Assembly: GCA_965203685.1 (NCBI GenBank)
Contig: OZ241908.1
Coordinates: 5,580,001 to 5,644,000, forward strand
DNA length: 64,000 nucleotides
Source of the DNA: VXYL01 sp965203685
GTDB taxonomy: Bacteria > Pseudomonadota > Gammaproteobacteria > Pseudomonadales > Azotimanducaceae
Reading direction: 5' to 3'
In this document: positions 49,623-57,641 of the stretch, piece after piece
Numbering within the stretch: the stretch's first letter is position 1
Layout of the letters: every line of letters begins with the position of its first letter
Notes under the pieces: generated by a model
The model's input: only the letters and a program-made list of their open reading frames with translations
Databases searched by the model: none
Told to the model about the DNA's origin: nothing
Program-made: the position numbers and the translations under genes

Positions 49623-51248
49623 TCACATCCCCCAGGCTACGACTTGGTGTTCGCCGTGCATTTCCAGGCGGCGGAACACCGTTTTGCTCCAGTTGCGGTC
49701 GCTGCGGCGGTCGAAGACGACCAGATGACCGGTCTCGGCGCCGCTGCGCTCCATGTACACGGCAGTCTGGGCGATCCCTTCGTCGACAATGCGGTCAACG
49801 CTCCTGCGCTGCGCGTCGTATGCCACCTTGCATTCGATCACGATCCTGCGCCACAGATTGGAGGGCTGGGTCGGATCCGTGGGCCAGAGGATCAGAATGT
49901 CCGTGGCGCCGCGACCCAACCCGTACTCCCGGTGGATGCGCCCGCCGCCGTTGACGATCCGCTGGAGGTACGCCTGCAGGATCAATTGCGGCCCCGCCTC
50001 CTGGTAGTCGAACCGGCCCAGCCAATGCTCCGAGTTTTCGCGGAAGAAGGCCTGGAACGCCTCGAGCAGCTTGTCGACGTCGAGGTCGCCGGACGCATCG
50101 ACGAACCATGCGGTCCGCTGCGGCAAGGTCACTTGCGTGGCGTGGCCTAGCTCGCGCGGGATGACGTCTGCGTAGATCGGGTTGGCGATGCGGATCTCGT
50201 CGCCTTGGGCGATCAGTCCGAGATCTCGTGCGTAGTCCAGGTCGCGGTCCCGCTCGAGGTTGCCCACCTCCGGCACGCTGCCGGTCGCCGCCGTGCCGGT
50301 CAGCAATGGCTCGACCACGCGCCGGACCCTCGGCTCGGACAGCTTGTGGGCAAGCTGATCGAGGTGCGTGCGCCTGCTCAGGATCAACTCCTCACGCGCC
50401 GCCCAGATCGCATCTGCGGTGATAGGGCGCGAGCGGTCCGTGCCCGCCGGGTCGTCAAAGCACGCTTCCGCGCACAGGGCGTTCACCAGCCACGGCTGGC
50501 CCTGGGTTTGCTCCCAAAGCGTCGCCACCGCATCTTCGGTGAACGACTGTCCCGTCTCATTGCTGTGCTGCGCCACTAGGATGCGCACCTCGTCGGGCGC
50601 GAAGTCGCCAAGACGGAGCGATCTGGCGATGACGTTGAACGGGCTGCCACCGGCGATCATCTCCCCGGCGCTCGAACGGATGCGGTAGTCCTGAATGTCG
50701 CGCACGCCGCAAAGCACGATGCTCCAAGGGAAACCGTCCGGACGCTGTTCGTAGCCGGTGCGCAGTTGGCGCAGTACCGACAGCAGGCTGTCACCGACCA
50801 ACGCGTCGATCTCGTCGATCAGCAGTACCAGCGGCTCGGGACTGGCCATGCTCCAGCGCATGAGCAGCTCGGTAACGGCCTGATGCGGGTCGTGGTCGGC
50901 GAGGACTTCCTTGGCAATCGCCGTCGGGATGTCGTCGCCGAGAAGGCGCGCGCGCATCGCCATCATGCCGGTGATCGCCGCCACGGCGCTCCGTATGTCC
51001 TCCCGGGCGGCTTGACCGACCTCGGTGCTCACTAGGACGCAGTTGAAATCACCCTCTGCCCCGCTGTTCAGCAGGTTTCGCAGCGCCGTGAGCACCGACG
51101 TCTTGCCGGTCTGCCGCGGCGCATGCAGCACGAAGTACCGCTTCTGCCGGATCAGCGTGAGAAGGGCGTTTAGATCCAATCGCTCTAGGGGCGGAACGCA
51201 GTAATGGTCGTCCGATACGACGGGGCCTTCGGTGTTGAAGAAGCGCAT
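49623..51248 (-). CDS. AAA-like ATPase with C-terminal PD-(D/E)XK-type nuclease region
   Basis: 541 residues from the ATG at 51248. Residues 1-35 (NTEGPVVSDDHYCVPPLERL) and Walker A APRQTGKTSVL match the AAA-like family of bacterial and archaeal ATPases (AAA_35 type). Walker B is LVLLIDEIDALV. After a winged-helix region the C-terminus has GRGATDILILWP, then RRIVIECKV, the D...E-x-K pattern of PD-(D/E)XK nucleases, followed by TAVYMERSGAETGHLVVFD. It starts 2 bp after the flavin reductase stop. Possibly an ATP-dependent nuclease in a defence role; not established. Confidence 0.78.
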   Translation of the reverse strand: MRFFNTEGPVVSDDHYCVPPLERLDLNALLTLIRQKRYFVLHAPRQTGKTSVLTALRNLLNSGAEGDFNCVLVSTEVGQAAREDIRSAVAAITGMMAMRARLLGDDIPTAIAKEVLADHDPHQAVTELLMRWSMASPEPLVLLIDEIDALVGDSLLSVLRQLRTGYEQRPDGFPWSIVLCGVRDIQDYRIRSSAGEMIAGGSPFNVIARSLRLGDFAPDEVRILVAQHSNETGQSFTEDAVATLWEQTQGQPWLVNALCAEACFDDPAGTDRSRPITADAIWAAREELILSRRTHLDQLAHKLSEPRVRRVVEPLLTGTAATGSVPEVGNLERDRDLDYARDLGLIAQGDEIRIANPIYADVIPRELGHATQVTLPQRTAWFVDASGDLDVDKLLEAFQAFFRENSEHWLGRFDYQEAGPQLILQAYLQRIVNGGGRIHREYGLGRGATDILILWPTDPTQPSNLWRRIVIECKVAYDAQRRSVDRIVDEGIAQTAVYMERSGAETGHLVVFDRRSDRNWSKTVFRRLEMHGEHQVVAWGM

Positions 51249-51250
51249 TT

Positions 51251-51727
51251 CTACGACGCTCCGTACCCTCCCCGAAAGTACAGCAGAGGTCGTGCGTCCG
51301 GCCGCAGAATCTCGAACCCCTGCACGCTGCCCACCACGATCGTGTGGTCGCCGGCATCGTGCTCCGCATCGAGGGCGCATTCCACGTAGGCCAGCGCGCC
51401 GTCGAGGATCGGTGCGCCGGTCTCGCCGGTCGACCACGGCATCTCGGCTGCCATGCCGGCCTGCGCGAAGACGTCGCTTATGGCCTGCTGGTCCTCAGCC
51501 AGCACGTTGATGGCGAAACAACCCAGGGAGCGGATCCGTGGCCAACTCGTGCTGGTCTTGGCCGGGCAGACGGCGATCAGGGGCGGCTCCAGCGATAGCG
51601 AGACGAAAGATTGCGCTGCGAATCCGACGAGGTCGCCGTCCTCGTTGCCGGTGACGATGGCGACGCCCGTGCAGAACTGGCCCATCGTGTCGCGATAGGC
51701 GCGACTGTCGAATGCGGCGGCGTCCAT
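51251..51727 (-). CDS. flavin reductase family protein (FMN-binding split barrel)
   Basis: 158 residues. FRDTM-like start (YRDTMGQFCTGVAIVTG), AAQSFVSLSLEPPLIAVCPA and FAINVLAEDQ are characteristic of flavin reductases that supply reduced flavin to two-component monooxygenases. The C-terminal GDHTIVVGSV and LLYFRGGYG complete the fold. Its ATG shares a base with the DinB stop (TAATG), so the two are coupled. It could serve the LLM oxidoreductase at 46.9 kb, but that is only a guess. Confidence 0.88.
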   Translation of the reverse strand: MDAAAFDSRAYRDTMGQFCTGVAIVTGNEDGDLVGFAAQSFVSLSLEPPLIAVCPAKTSTSWPRIRSLGCFAINVLAEDQQAISDVFAQAGMAAEMPWSTGETGAPILDGALAYVECALDAEHDAGDHTIVVGSVQGFEILRPDARPLLYFRGGYGAS

Positions 51728-52155
51728 TAGCCGCAGACCGCCCACGGGCAGGACGACGGCAGCGGCTTCTCCAGGCCGAACATCTGCCGGATGATCTGAC
51801 CCTCGTGCATGACCTCGTGCTCGGCCACTTCCGCGAGTAGCTTGTCGCGTGCGGGCGTCCAGTCGCTGACCTCCCGGATCGCTCCGAGCAGGTCGCGTCC
51901 GGACGCGGCCAGCTTGTCGCGGAACTCGCCTTGTTCAAACTTCCTAACGGATGAGCTCCAGCCGCTCATCTCTCCGGCGGCGATGGCCTTGGCGTAGCTC
52001 TCCCGGGTCCCGACGATGCACCACAGGTGCGCCCCGAGCGTGCGATTGCGTGGCACGGCGAGTTCGGCGGCTAGCGTGCCGTCGTCGGCTTGTTCGATGA
52101 GGTCGGCGTAGAAATCGATCCGCTTGGCGAGGTTGTCGACGATCGTTTCCCGCAT
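51727..52155 (-). CDS. DinB family protein
   Basis: 142 residues, four-helix bundle of the DinB/YfiT type. A His in LGAHLWCIVGTRESY and the pair in EHEVMHEGQIIRQ match the metal-binding triad of the fold. The family includes bacillithiol/mycothiol transferases and many proteins of unknown role. Coupled to the flavin reductase through TAATG. Confidence 0.8.
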   Translation of the reverse strand: MRETIVDNLAKRIDFYADLIEQADDGTLAAELAVPRNRTLGAHLWCIVGTRESYAKAIAAGEMSGWSSSVRKFEQGEFRDKLAASGRDLLGAIREVSDWTPARDKLLAEVAEHEVMHEGQIIRQMFGLEKPLPSSCPWAVCG

Positions 52156-52225
52156 GTGACCTTTGGATTCGGCGCAAGGCGAGCGAGTATGGGCCGCGCC
52201 TTCTTCGCGAGTCAACGCGGCGTGG

Positions 52226-52930
52226 TCACCCGGACGTTGCTGAGGAAACGACCGCGGCGGTCGTCGCGGCGGAGACAGCGGCCATGGCGGCCTGCTGCGC
52301 TGCCTGGACGGCCTGCTTGGTTGCGGCGCCCACGAGGTCGCCGTCGGCAATCGCCTCGAGCCGATGCTTGCGCCGCTTGAGCGAAGCCTTGTCGAAGTGG
52401 GCTGCTAGCAAGCCCGACGCGTTGGCAACCGTGACGACTAGGGCTACCTCCGGCGCGATGCTAGGCGCGTCGCCCAGTACCGCGTCGCGGAGTCGTCCGA
52501 GCAGTTCGCGCTCGGGCCTCGGATCGATGGTGGGATAGACCTTGCGGGTGAAGAGGAGCAGAACGGTGTCTTCGTCGTCGCGCAGGATTCCCTGGCGGCA
52601 TAGCCCGGCTGCTACTCGATGACGAAGGCGCTTCAAGTTCGCGAAGCGCTGCACCCAGGTCGACGCCCGGGCGCGCCGTTTCGCGGTCACGACGCGCTCG
52701 AGGCAATCGTCAAGGACCGGCTCGCCCAGCGGGCGCCGATCCACGACATCGACCATGGCCTTCTTGGTGTCGTCGATACTGATCCGTTCCTGGATGCTGA
52801 GTTCAGCCAAAAGCGCCCCGCCGAGCGCGTAGCTGTGCATCGACGCCTTCGATTCCAGCGTGCCCTTGTCGTCCCGCAACGCGAGAAGCATCAGTTGCTC
52901 GTGTGGATAGAGTTCGGTTCGGCGCTTCAT
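52226..52930 (-). CDS. GOLPH3/GPP34-like protein
   Basis: 234 residues. LYPHEQLMLLALRDDKGTL, ALGGALLAELSIQERI and the helical remainder match the GPP34/GOLPH3 family. The family is known from eukaryotic Golgi phosphoproteins that bind phosphatidylinositol-4-phosphate and from scattered bacteria. The C-terminal 30 residues are alanine-rich low complexity. A hydrophobic hairpin of the type used for membrane contact is not obvious. Bacterial roles are unknown. No neighbour hints at function. Confidence 0.75.
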   Translation of the reverse strand: MKRRTELYPHEQLMLLALRDDKGTLESKASMHSYALGGALLAELSIQERISIDDTKKAMVDVVDRRPLGEPVLDDCLERVVTAKRRARASTWVQRFANLKRLRHRVAAGLCRQGILRDDEDTVLLLFTRKVYPTIDPRPERELLGRLRDAVLGDAPSIAPEVALVVTVANASGLLAAHFDKASLKRRKHRLEAIADGDLVGAATKQAVQAAQQAAMAAVSAATTAAVVSSATSG

Positions 52931-52966
52931 GGCTGCTCCCTATGAGCTCTCAGCCGGCTCTTTACT

Positions 52967-52985
52967 TGCGAGGGGTTCCCCCTCG
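52967..52985. repeat. hairpin repeat, family B
   Basis: Stem GCGAGGGG/CCCCTCGC with a 3-nt loop (TTC), followed by GCTCCCCGGCTGAAGGCTCC, which matches the bases after the family B copy at 38178 with one difference. Located between the GOLPH3-like gene and nth; it lies just past the nth stop. Confidence 0.85.
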
Positions 52986-53005
52986 CGCTCCCCGGCTGAA
53001 GGCTC

Positions 53006-53644
53006 CTAAGCGTACTCGGTCTTGTCCTTGAATTCGCACAAATCCTCGATGACACAAGCGCCGCAGCGCGGCTTTCGTGCCGTGCAAACGTAGCGGCCGT
53101 GCAGGATGAGCCAATGATGTGCGCCGCGCTTGAAGTCGTCGGGAACCCAGCGCAGCAGCTTGTCTTCCACCTGCCGGGGCGTCTTGCCGGGAGCGATCTT
53201 GGTGCGGTTGCTGACGCGGAAGATGTGCGTATCGACGGCGATGGTGGGTTCGCCGAAGGCGGTGTTCAGCACGACGTTGGCGGTCTTGCGGCCGACGCCG
53301 GGCAGCGCTTCGAGCGCTTGGCGGTCGCGCGGCACCTCGCCATCGTGATCGTCGATGAGGATGCGACAGGTCTTCAGGATGTTGGCCGCCTTGGTGTTGA
53401 ACAGTCCAATGGACTTGATGAACCCTTTCAGCCGGTCCAGACCCAGGTCGAGCATCGCTTGCGGCGTTCTCGCTTGTGCGTAAAGGGGTCCCGTCGCCTG
53501 GTTGACGCTGACGTCCGTGGCCTGGGCGGACAGGATCACGGCGATCAGCAGTTCGAACGGTGTCCCGAAGTCCAACTCCGTCGTGGGTTCCGGGTTCTCC
53601 GCGCGTAGCCGCGTGAAGATGTCGGTACGCTTGGCCTTGTTCAT
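53006..53644 (-). CDS. nth: endonuclease III
   Basis: DNA glycosylase/AP lyase for oxidised pyrimidines, 212 residues. Helix-hairpin-helix LEALPGVGRKTANVV with the catalytic Lys, catalytic Asp in VDTHIFRVSNRT, and a [4Fe-4S] cluster C-x6-C-x2-C-x5-C (CTARKPRCGACVIEDLC). Its ATG overlaps the rnfE stop. rnf...E-nth is the standard gammaproteobacterial order. Confidence 0.97.
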   Translation of the reverse strand: MNKAKRTDIFTRLRAENPEPTTELDFGTPFELLIAVILSAQATDVSVNQATGPLYAQARTPQAMLDLGLDRLKGFIKSIGLFNTKAANILKTCRILIDDHDGEVPRDRQALEALPGVGRKTANVVLNTAFGEPTIAVDTHIFRVSNRTKIAPGKTPRQVEDKLLRWVPDDFKRGAHHWLILHGRYVCTARKPRCGACVIEDLCEFKDKTEYA

Positions 53645-54252
53645 CGTCCTTCCGCGGCGGAGGCAGTTGGGTGCTCATCGACGGGGGCAGATGCGCCGGT
53701 CTCGGTCGCGTGGCCTCGCCGGATGTTCGTAAGCGCCAGCAGCAGGCCGGCCACGAGGAAGGCTCCCGGCGGCAGTGCAGCCAATGGGAAACCGATGGCG
53801 AGTACCTCGCGTGCGGCGCCAAGCGCGAGAATGGCTGCCGCGAAGCCTGCGGCGGCACCACAGGCATCGAGCAATGTGCGACCGATGGACTCCTTCGAAG
53901 CGACCTGTTCGATGCGCGCCAGGATCATGCAGTTGGTGACGATGATCTGCACGAACAGGGCGATCCGCTGATACAGGCCGAACGCATAGGCTTCCATCGC
54001 TAGGTTAACCAACGTAGTGAACGTGGCGATCACCAGCACGAAGCAGGGCAGCCGGACATCGGCCGGGATGAAACGCCGGACAAGCGAAACCAGCGTTGCC
54101 GAACCGATGAGGACGACGGCGCTCGCGACGGCAAGCCCAGCCGCGTTGGCGATGGTGTTGGACACGGCGAGCAAGGGGCACAGGCCGAGTAGCTGAACCC
54201 ACGCCGGGTTGCGTACCACGGCGGCTTCGGTGAACCGGTTCAGGATGGACAT
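53641..54252 (-). CDS. rnfE: electron transport complex subunit RnfE (RsxE)
   Basis: Integral membrane subunit of the Rnf ion-translocating ferredoxin:NAD oxidoreductase (or SoxR-reducing Rsx complex), 203 residues, about six helices. NPAWVQLLGLCPLLAVSN with its conserved Cys, RLPCFVLVIATFTTLV and QIIVTNCMILARIE are the family landmarks. Overlaps rnfG by 13 nt and nth by 4 nt. The rest of the complex is 7 kb away at the right end. Confidence 0.95.
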   Translation of the reverse strand: MSILNRFTEAAVVRNPAWVQLLGLCPLLAVSNTIANAAGLAVASAVVLIGSATLVSLVRRFIPADVRLPCFVLVIATFTTLVNLAMEAYAFGLYQRIALFVQIIVTNCMILARIEQVASKESIGRTLLDACGAAAGFAAAILALGAAREVLAIGFPLAALPPGAFLVAGLLLALTNIRRGHATETGASAPVDEHPTASAAEGR

Positions 54253-54776
54253 AGCGTCCGCAAGTCTACCCGCCCGGCTACCCGTTCGACGGCCTGAATC
54301 ACGGCGTCAGATGTGACGGTTGCCCCGGTGACGGCGTGCACCTCCCCGGTTGCGAAGGACTCGAGCCACGCGGACGGCGCGTCGAGGATGTCGCCGAACC
54401 CCGGCGTCTCCTGGTGATCGATGACGCGAACCCCCACGATTCGACCGTTGGCACCGACCGCGACCGCGATCCGGAACTCCCCACCGTACCCGCGACCGGC
54501 GCCTCGGACGATGACTTGGCCGCGCTCGCACAGCACGAGGTCGCCGTCGACGGGCGCGTCCACATCCATGCCAGCGAGTTCGCGCAGGATTCGTGTCTCC
54601 GCGGCCAGGCGGTTGCGTGCAACATCGTCCTCGGTCACTCGCGCCACCCAGGTGAGCGCGAACCCCGCGCCGCCGGCGAGGATCGCCAGGACGGCTATGT
54701 TGCGTAAGGTGGAAGGCACTGGGGCGGCCGGAACGGGCAGCGGTGGTTCGTGATCCGAATCTTGGACGACGACCAT
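54240..54776 (-). CDS. rnfG: electron transport complex subunit RnfG (RsxG)
   Basis: Membrane-anchored periplasmic flavoprotein subunit, 178 residues from the ATG at 54776 (TTG at 54800 possible). One helix (RNIAVLAILAGGAGFALTW), then a periplasmic domain with HQETPGFGD. The FMN attachment motif VTGATVTSDAV has the threonine that carries covalent FMN. Normally rnfD lies just upstream; here an antitoxin gene and a vapC remnant do. Confidence 0.93.
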   Translation of the reverse strand: MVVVQDSDHEPPLPVPAAPVPSTLRNIAVLAILAGGAGFALTWVARVTEDDVARNRLAAETRILRELAGMDVDAPVDGDLVLCERGQVIVRGAGRGYGGEFRIAVAVGANGRIVGVRVIDHQETPGFGDILDAPSAWLESFATGEVHAVTGATVTSDAVIQAVERVAGRVDLRTLCPS

Positions 54777-54826
54777 CCAACGTAGACGGTGGTCCACCAA
54801 TCAACTCGGCGCAGACCATCGCTTCC

Positions 54827-54865
54827 GGAGTCGACGAGGGCGGATCCGTGGAACACCGTTGTCAC
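54827..54865 (-). pseudogene. vapC (PIN toxin) 5' remnant
   Basis: Read on minus, a GTG overlaps the antitoxin stop (GTGA), the usual vapBC junction. It is followed by codons for TTVFHGSALVDS. This matches the start of VapC toxins (VVDASALVD) except that the first metal-binding Asp is His. Similarity ends after about 12 codons and rnfG begins some 50 bp later. So only the start of a dead toxin is left. Confidence 0.6.
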
Positions 54866-55098
54866 GTGCGGTCAGTATCGCGAGCTCGCAGGATTCTCGA
54901 CGCCGGCAGGGTCGTCCCTGCGGCTGCCTTGCGCTCCTGGACGCTACTTAGCCACGTCGCAAGCGTCGGTCTTGCCGCGATCCGCACGAGCTCGTGACGG
55001 AGGAACTCCTCCATTGACTGGTGCTGTGCGGCTGCACGGGCGGCAATCCCATCACGCACCTCCTCGGGGACAGCTCGGATGATGATTTGTACGGCCAT
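54862..55098 (-). CDS. FitA/VapB-type ribbon-helix-helix antitoxin, orphan
   Basis: 78 residues. QIIIRAVPEEVRDGIAARAA with QSMEEFLRHEL is the RHH domain of FitA-like antitoxins, and PTLATWLSSVQERKA is the toxin-wrapping tail. It would normally be followed by a PIN-domain VapC toxin; only a 12-codon remnant remains. May still autoregulate or neutralise related toxins. Confidence 0.82.
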   Translation of the reverse strand: MAVQIIIRAVPEEVRDGIAARAAAQHQSMEEFLRHELVRIAARPTLATWLSSVQERKAAAGTTLPASRILRARDTDRT

Positions 55099-55234
55099 GA
55101 TTGCGATCCGAGGGCATTGACTGCCACCAGCACACCTGTATGTTGGATGATACCTGCGGGTCGCGGGTGGCCTTGAGCTAACTGTGGTAGCAAGGCCGGA
55201 CCGTTCGACACGCCACATGGAAGGAGCCACCGTC

Positions 55235-56113
55235 ATGAAACGCTTGGCATTTGCGCTTGCCCTGTTGACCGCGGCCTGCGGCTCAGAGACCAAGCCTGAA
55301 ACGAACGCGTCCGAGCCGGACGCATCCGTCGCCGCGGGAGAGCCCTTGGCCGGGGAGCGTGAGGGGGAACCCCTCGCAAGTAACGAGCTCGCGACCGCTG
55401 AGCTGTGCGTAAGCATGGGGCCGCAGACGCCCCGCGACATCGGCAGCACATCGGGTCTGAATGTCGAGGCGTTCCCGTTGGCCCCACCGGCCGGCGAGAT
55501 GAACCTCTGCAACATCCATACGCACACCAACGCCGAGCACAAGGGGCCGGGGTTCAGTGTCTTTGTCAGTAACGCCGATGACGGCGGCTTCGCCTGCAAC
55601 GACACGGCGGATCTCGGCGAGGCCGAGCTTTCGCCGGCGCCGGGTGCCTACGGCGGCGTGAAACCCGGGGACACGATCGAAGTGCACTGGGTCCACACAT
55701 CCTGCGACGCCACACCGGGAGAAGGACTCGGCGCCTGTGTGCCGGAGGCTTGCAGCGATCCCTTGCTGCGGGTGGAGGCGCAAGTCTTCCTCGTCGTCAA
55801 CGATCCGGACGCGCTCGATTTCACTGCCGTGACCTACGGCGGGAACATGGTCGACGGTCGACACCAGGCGAAAGCGATCCCGTCGGACACCGGCGACCCC
55901 GTGTTGTTTCGAGGTTCGACCACCGGACCTTCATACGACCAAACCAACTGCTCGGCAGCCCGCGTGACGTGGAACGTACGGCCACGCTGCGCCAAGCTCG
56001 ACATCAACTCGCTACACCGATGGGCCGAGCAAGGGAACGTCTTCAACGAGACCAAGTCCCACGGCGTGCGCCAGTTGGTCACCGCACCGGAGTTGCTGTC
56101 GCCGATCGAGTAG
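55235..56113 (+). CDS. delta-class carbonic anhydrase, predicted lipoprotein
   Basis: 292 residues. The signal ends in a lipobox-like LTAACGS, so it is probably anchored to a periplasm-facing membrane. A linker rich in Glu and Ala precedes the conserved domain. NLCNIHTHTNAEHKGPGFS and TIEVHWVHTSCD supply the Cys and His positions characteristic of the bacterial delta-class carbonic anhydrase group. Further cysteines suggest disulfides. AAGGAG lies 8 nt before the ATG. It would interconvert CO2 and bicarbonate in the periplasm. It is the only plus-strand gene between rnfG and ccoP. Confidence 0.78.
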   Translation: MKRLAFALALLTAACGSETKPETNASEPDASVAAGEPLAGEREGEPLASNELATAELCVSMGPQTPRDIGSTSGLNVEAFPLAPPAGEMNLCNIHTHTNAEHKGPGFSVFVSNADDGGFACNDTADLGEAELSPAPGAYGGVKPGDTIEVHWVHTSCDATPGEGLGACVPEACSDPLLRVEAQVFLVVNDPDALDFTAVTYGGNMVDGRHQAKAIPSDTGDPVLFRGSTTGPSYDQTNCSAARVTWNVRPRCAKLDINSLHRWAEQGNVFNETKSHGVRQLVTAPELLSPIE

Positions 56114-56158
56114 CGGGTCAGGGGCGAGCCGATTATGGGGCAGCAGGCGCCGCAGACT

Positions 56159-56356
56159 TCATAGCCGCTGGTCGCTGCCTGCATCCGCGAGTATTCCGTT
56201 CGCCGTGTGGCGGCTCTTGAGATTCCGCGGCACGATCAGCCGCCTGCCGGTGGCGTCTGATCGCCACTTCTCGTGCGACCCTTTCCCACCCGAAGTTCGC
56301 TTGAAGCCTAGCCGGCCAAGCTCGTCCGCCACCGTGCGGTAGTAGCTGCCGGGCAC
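56159..56356 (-). CDS. hicA: HicA-type mRNA interferase toxin
   Basis: 65 residues. The double-stranded-RNA-binding-like fold has GFKRTSGGKGSHEKW with the catalytic His in KGSHEKW, then GRRLIVPRN and a helix GILADAG. GTG start one base after the hicB stop. Antitoxin-first order (hicB-hicA). A functional toxin cannot be confirmed from sequence. Confidence 0.85.
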   Translation of the reverse strand: MPGSYYRTVADELGRLGFKRTSGGKGSHEKWRSDATGRRLIVPRNLKSRHTANGILADAGSDQRL

Positions 56357-56357
56357 G

Positions 56358-56609
56358 TCACGCCGCCCCCTCGATTGGCTGCGGTTCGCGCAACACGATG
56401 GACGGGATCAAGTCCCTAAGCGGGGTCGTGCTCACTTCCTCCGAACTGAGGTGATTCTCGATTATCAGGTCGGGTGCGAGATCGACAATCAGGGACTCGA
56501 ACTCATCGAGTGTCGCGGCCTCGATGTGCAGGCCGCGAATGTCGCTCTCCGAATAGAAGACTTGGGCTTCTTCGTCCCAGATCGCGGTCACGAGGTACTT
56601 ACGTTTCAT
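56358..56609 (-). CDS. hicB: HicB-like antitoxin (DUF1902 type)
   Basis: 83 residues from the ATG at 56609. AIWDEEAQVFYSESDIRGL with an acidic LDEFESLIVDLAPDLI helix is the partial RNase H-like fold of HicB/DUF1902 antitoxins. No C-terminal DNA-binding domain is present. One base separates it from hicA. Confidence 0.83.
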   Translation of the reverse strand: MKRKYLVTAIWDEEAQVFYSESDIRGLHIEAATLDEFESLIVDLAPDLIIENHLSSEEVSTTPLRDLIPSIVLREPQPIEGAA

Positions 56610-56759
56610 CGTGGGCTCGGCTGTGGCTTCCTTCAAGAGTTGTCCTCGTCCGGCGCGAGAGCGGTGCCACCACCGACGCGGCCTGACTTGCTGCTAGAGC
56701 ATAACGCTTCCGAGGGCTGGCAGCAGGTGCTGCGGGGAGGCGCCTAACGTGGCCGCCGC

Positions 56760-57641
56760 CTAGCCGGGACGGGTCAGCCAAGCGACCAACAGCCGGATCT
56801 GGGTATCGTCGAGCCGTTGCCCGAATGGCGGCATGACGCCGTTTCGGCCTTCGGCGATGGAGTGGCGAACCGCTTCGGGCGAGTTCCCGTAGAGGGTGAC
56901 GTCGTCGATGAGGCTCGGTGCCCCTAGTAGCGCGTTGCCGGAACCATCGGCGGCGTGGCACACCGCGCAGTACTGCGTATAGGCCTGTGCCGCGGGGTGG
57001 TCGCCGGGCATGCCCTCGCCCATGGCCAGGACGTAGTCCGTCAGTTCGTCCACCTGTGCTTCGCCGAGTACCTGCTGCCAACCCACCATGATGCCTTGGC
57101 GGCCGTTGCGGATCGTCTGTTCGATCTGTGCCGCGTCGCCGCCCCACTGCCACTCGGCGTCGCGGAGGTCCGGGAAGAGCGCCGCCTGGCCTTGGGCTTC
57201 GTAGCCGTGACACGCGGCGCAGTTGCGGTTGTATACGCCTTGTGCCGATGCCATCAGTCGCGGGTCAGCCTGCAACATCTCTAGGTCCGCTTCGGCGACC
57301 TGCGCCCGCATCGGACCGAACTCCGCGGAGTAGCGATCCAGGCGCTCCTGCAGTTCGCCGCCCTGGGACCAGTTCAATGCGCCGCCGAAGGCGCCGAGCC
57401 CGGGGTAGAGCATGAGGTAGGCCACGGAGATCACGAGCGAGACGAAGATCAGCCAGAACCACCACATCGGCGCGGGATGCTCGCCCTTCTCGAGATTACC
57501 GTCCCACACCGGGTTCTCAGCCTCGGCGCTTCGGTCGCGACCGAAGTAGATGCTGAAAACGAGCCAGGCGAGGCCACCCAGGCTCGCCAAGGTGAGGACC
57601 AGGACCCACCCGCCCCAGAACTCGGCAGGAAGCTCAGGCAT
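56760..57641 (-). CDS. ccoP: cytochrome c oxidase cbb3-type subunit III (CcoP)
   Basis: Membrane-anchored diheme cytochrome c of the high-affinity cbb3 oxidase, 293 residues. Two N-terminal helices (GWVLVLTLASLGGLAWLVF and WWFWLIFVSLVISVAYLML). Hemes are at CAACH and CAVCH, with Met-containing IMVGW and GVMPPFG segments as likely axial ligands. Overlaps ccoQ by 8 nt. Confidence 0.95.
   Translation of the reverse strand: MPELPAEFWGGWVLVLTLASLGGLAWLVFSIYFGRDRSAEAENPVWDGNLEKGEHPAPMWWFWLIFVSLVISVAYLMLYPGLGAFGGALNWSQGGELQERLDRYSAEFGPMRAQVAEADLEMLQADPRLMASAQGVYNRNCAACHGYEAQGQAALFPDLRDAEWQWGGDAAQIEQTIRNGRQGIMVGWQQVLGEAQVDELTDYVLAMGEGMPGDHPAAQAYTQYCAVCHAADGSGNALLGAPSLIDDVTLYGNSPEAVRHSIAEGRNGVMPPFGQRLDDTQIRLLVAWLTRPG

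Noticed and set aside
51249..51437. A 63-residue extension of the ATPase-nuclease
   Set aside because: Overlaps the flavin reductase in another frame and is arginine-rich noise; the ATG at 51248 fits.
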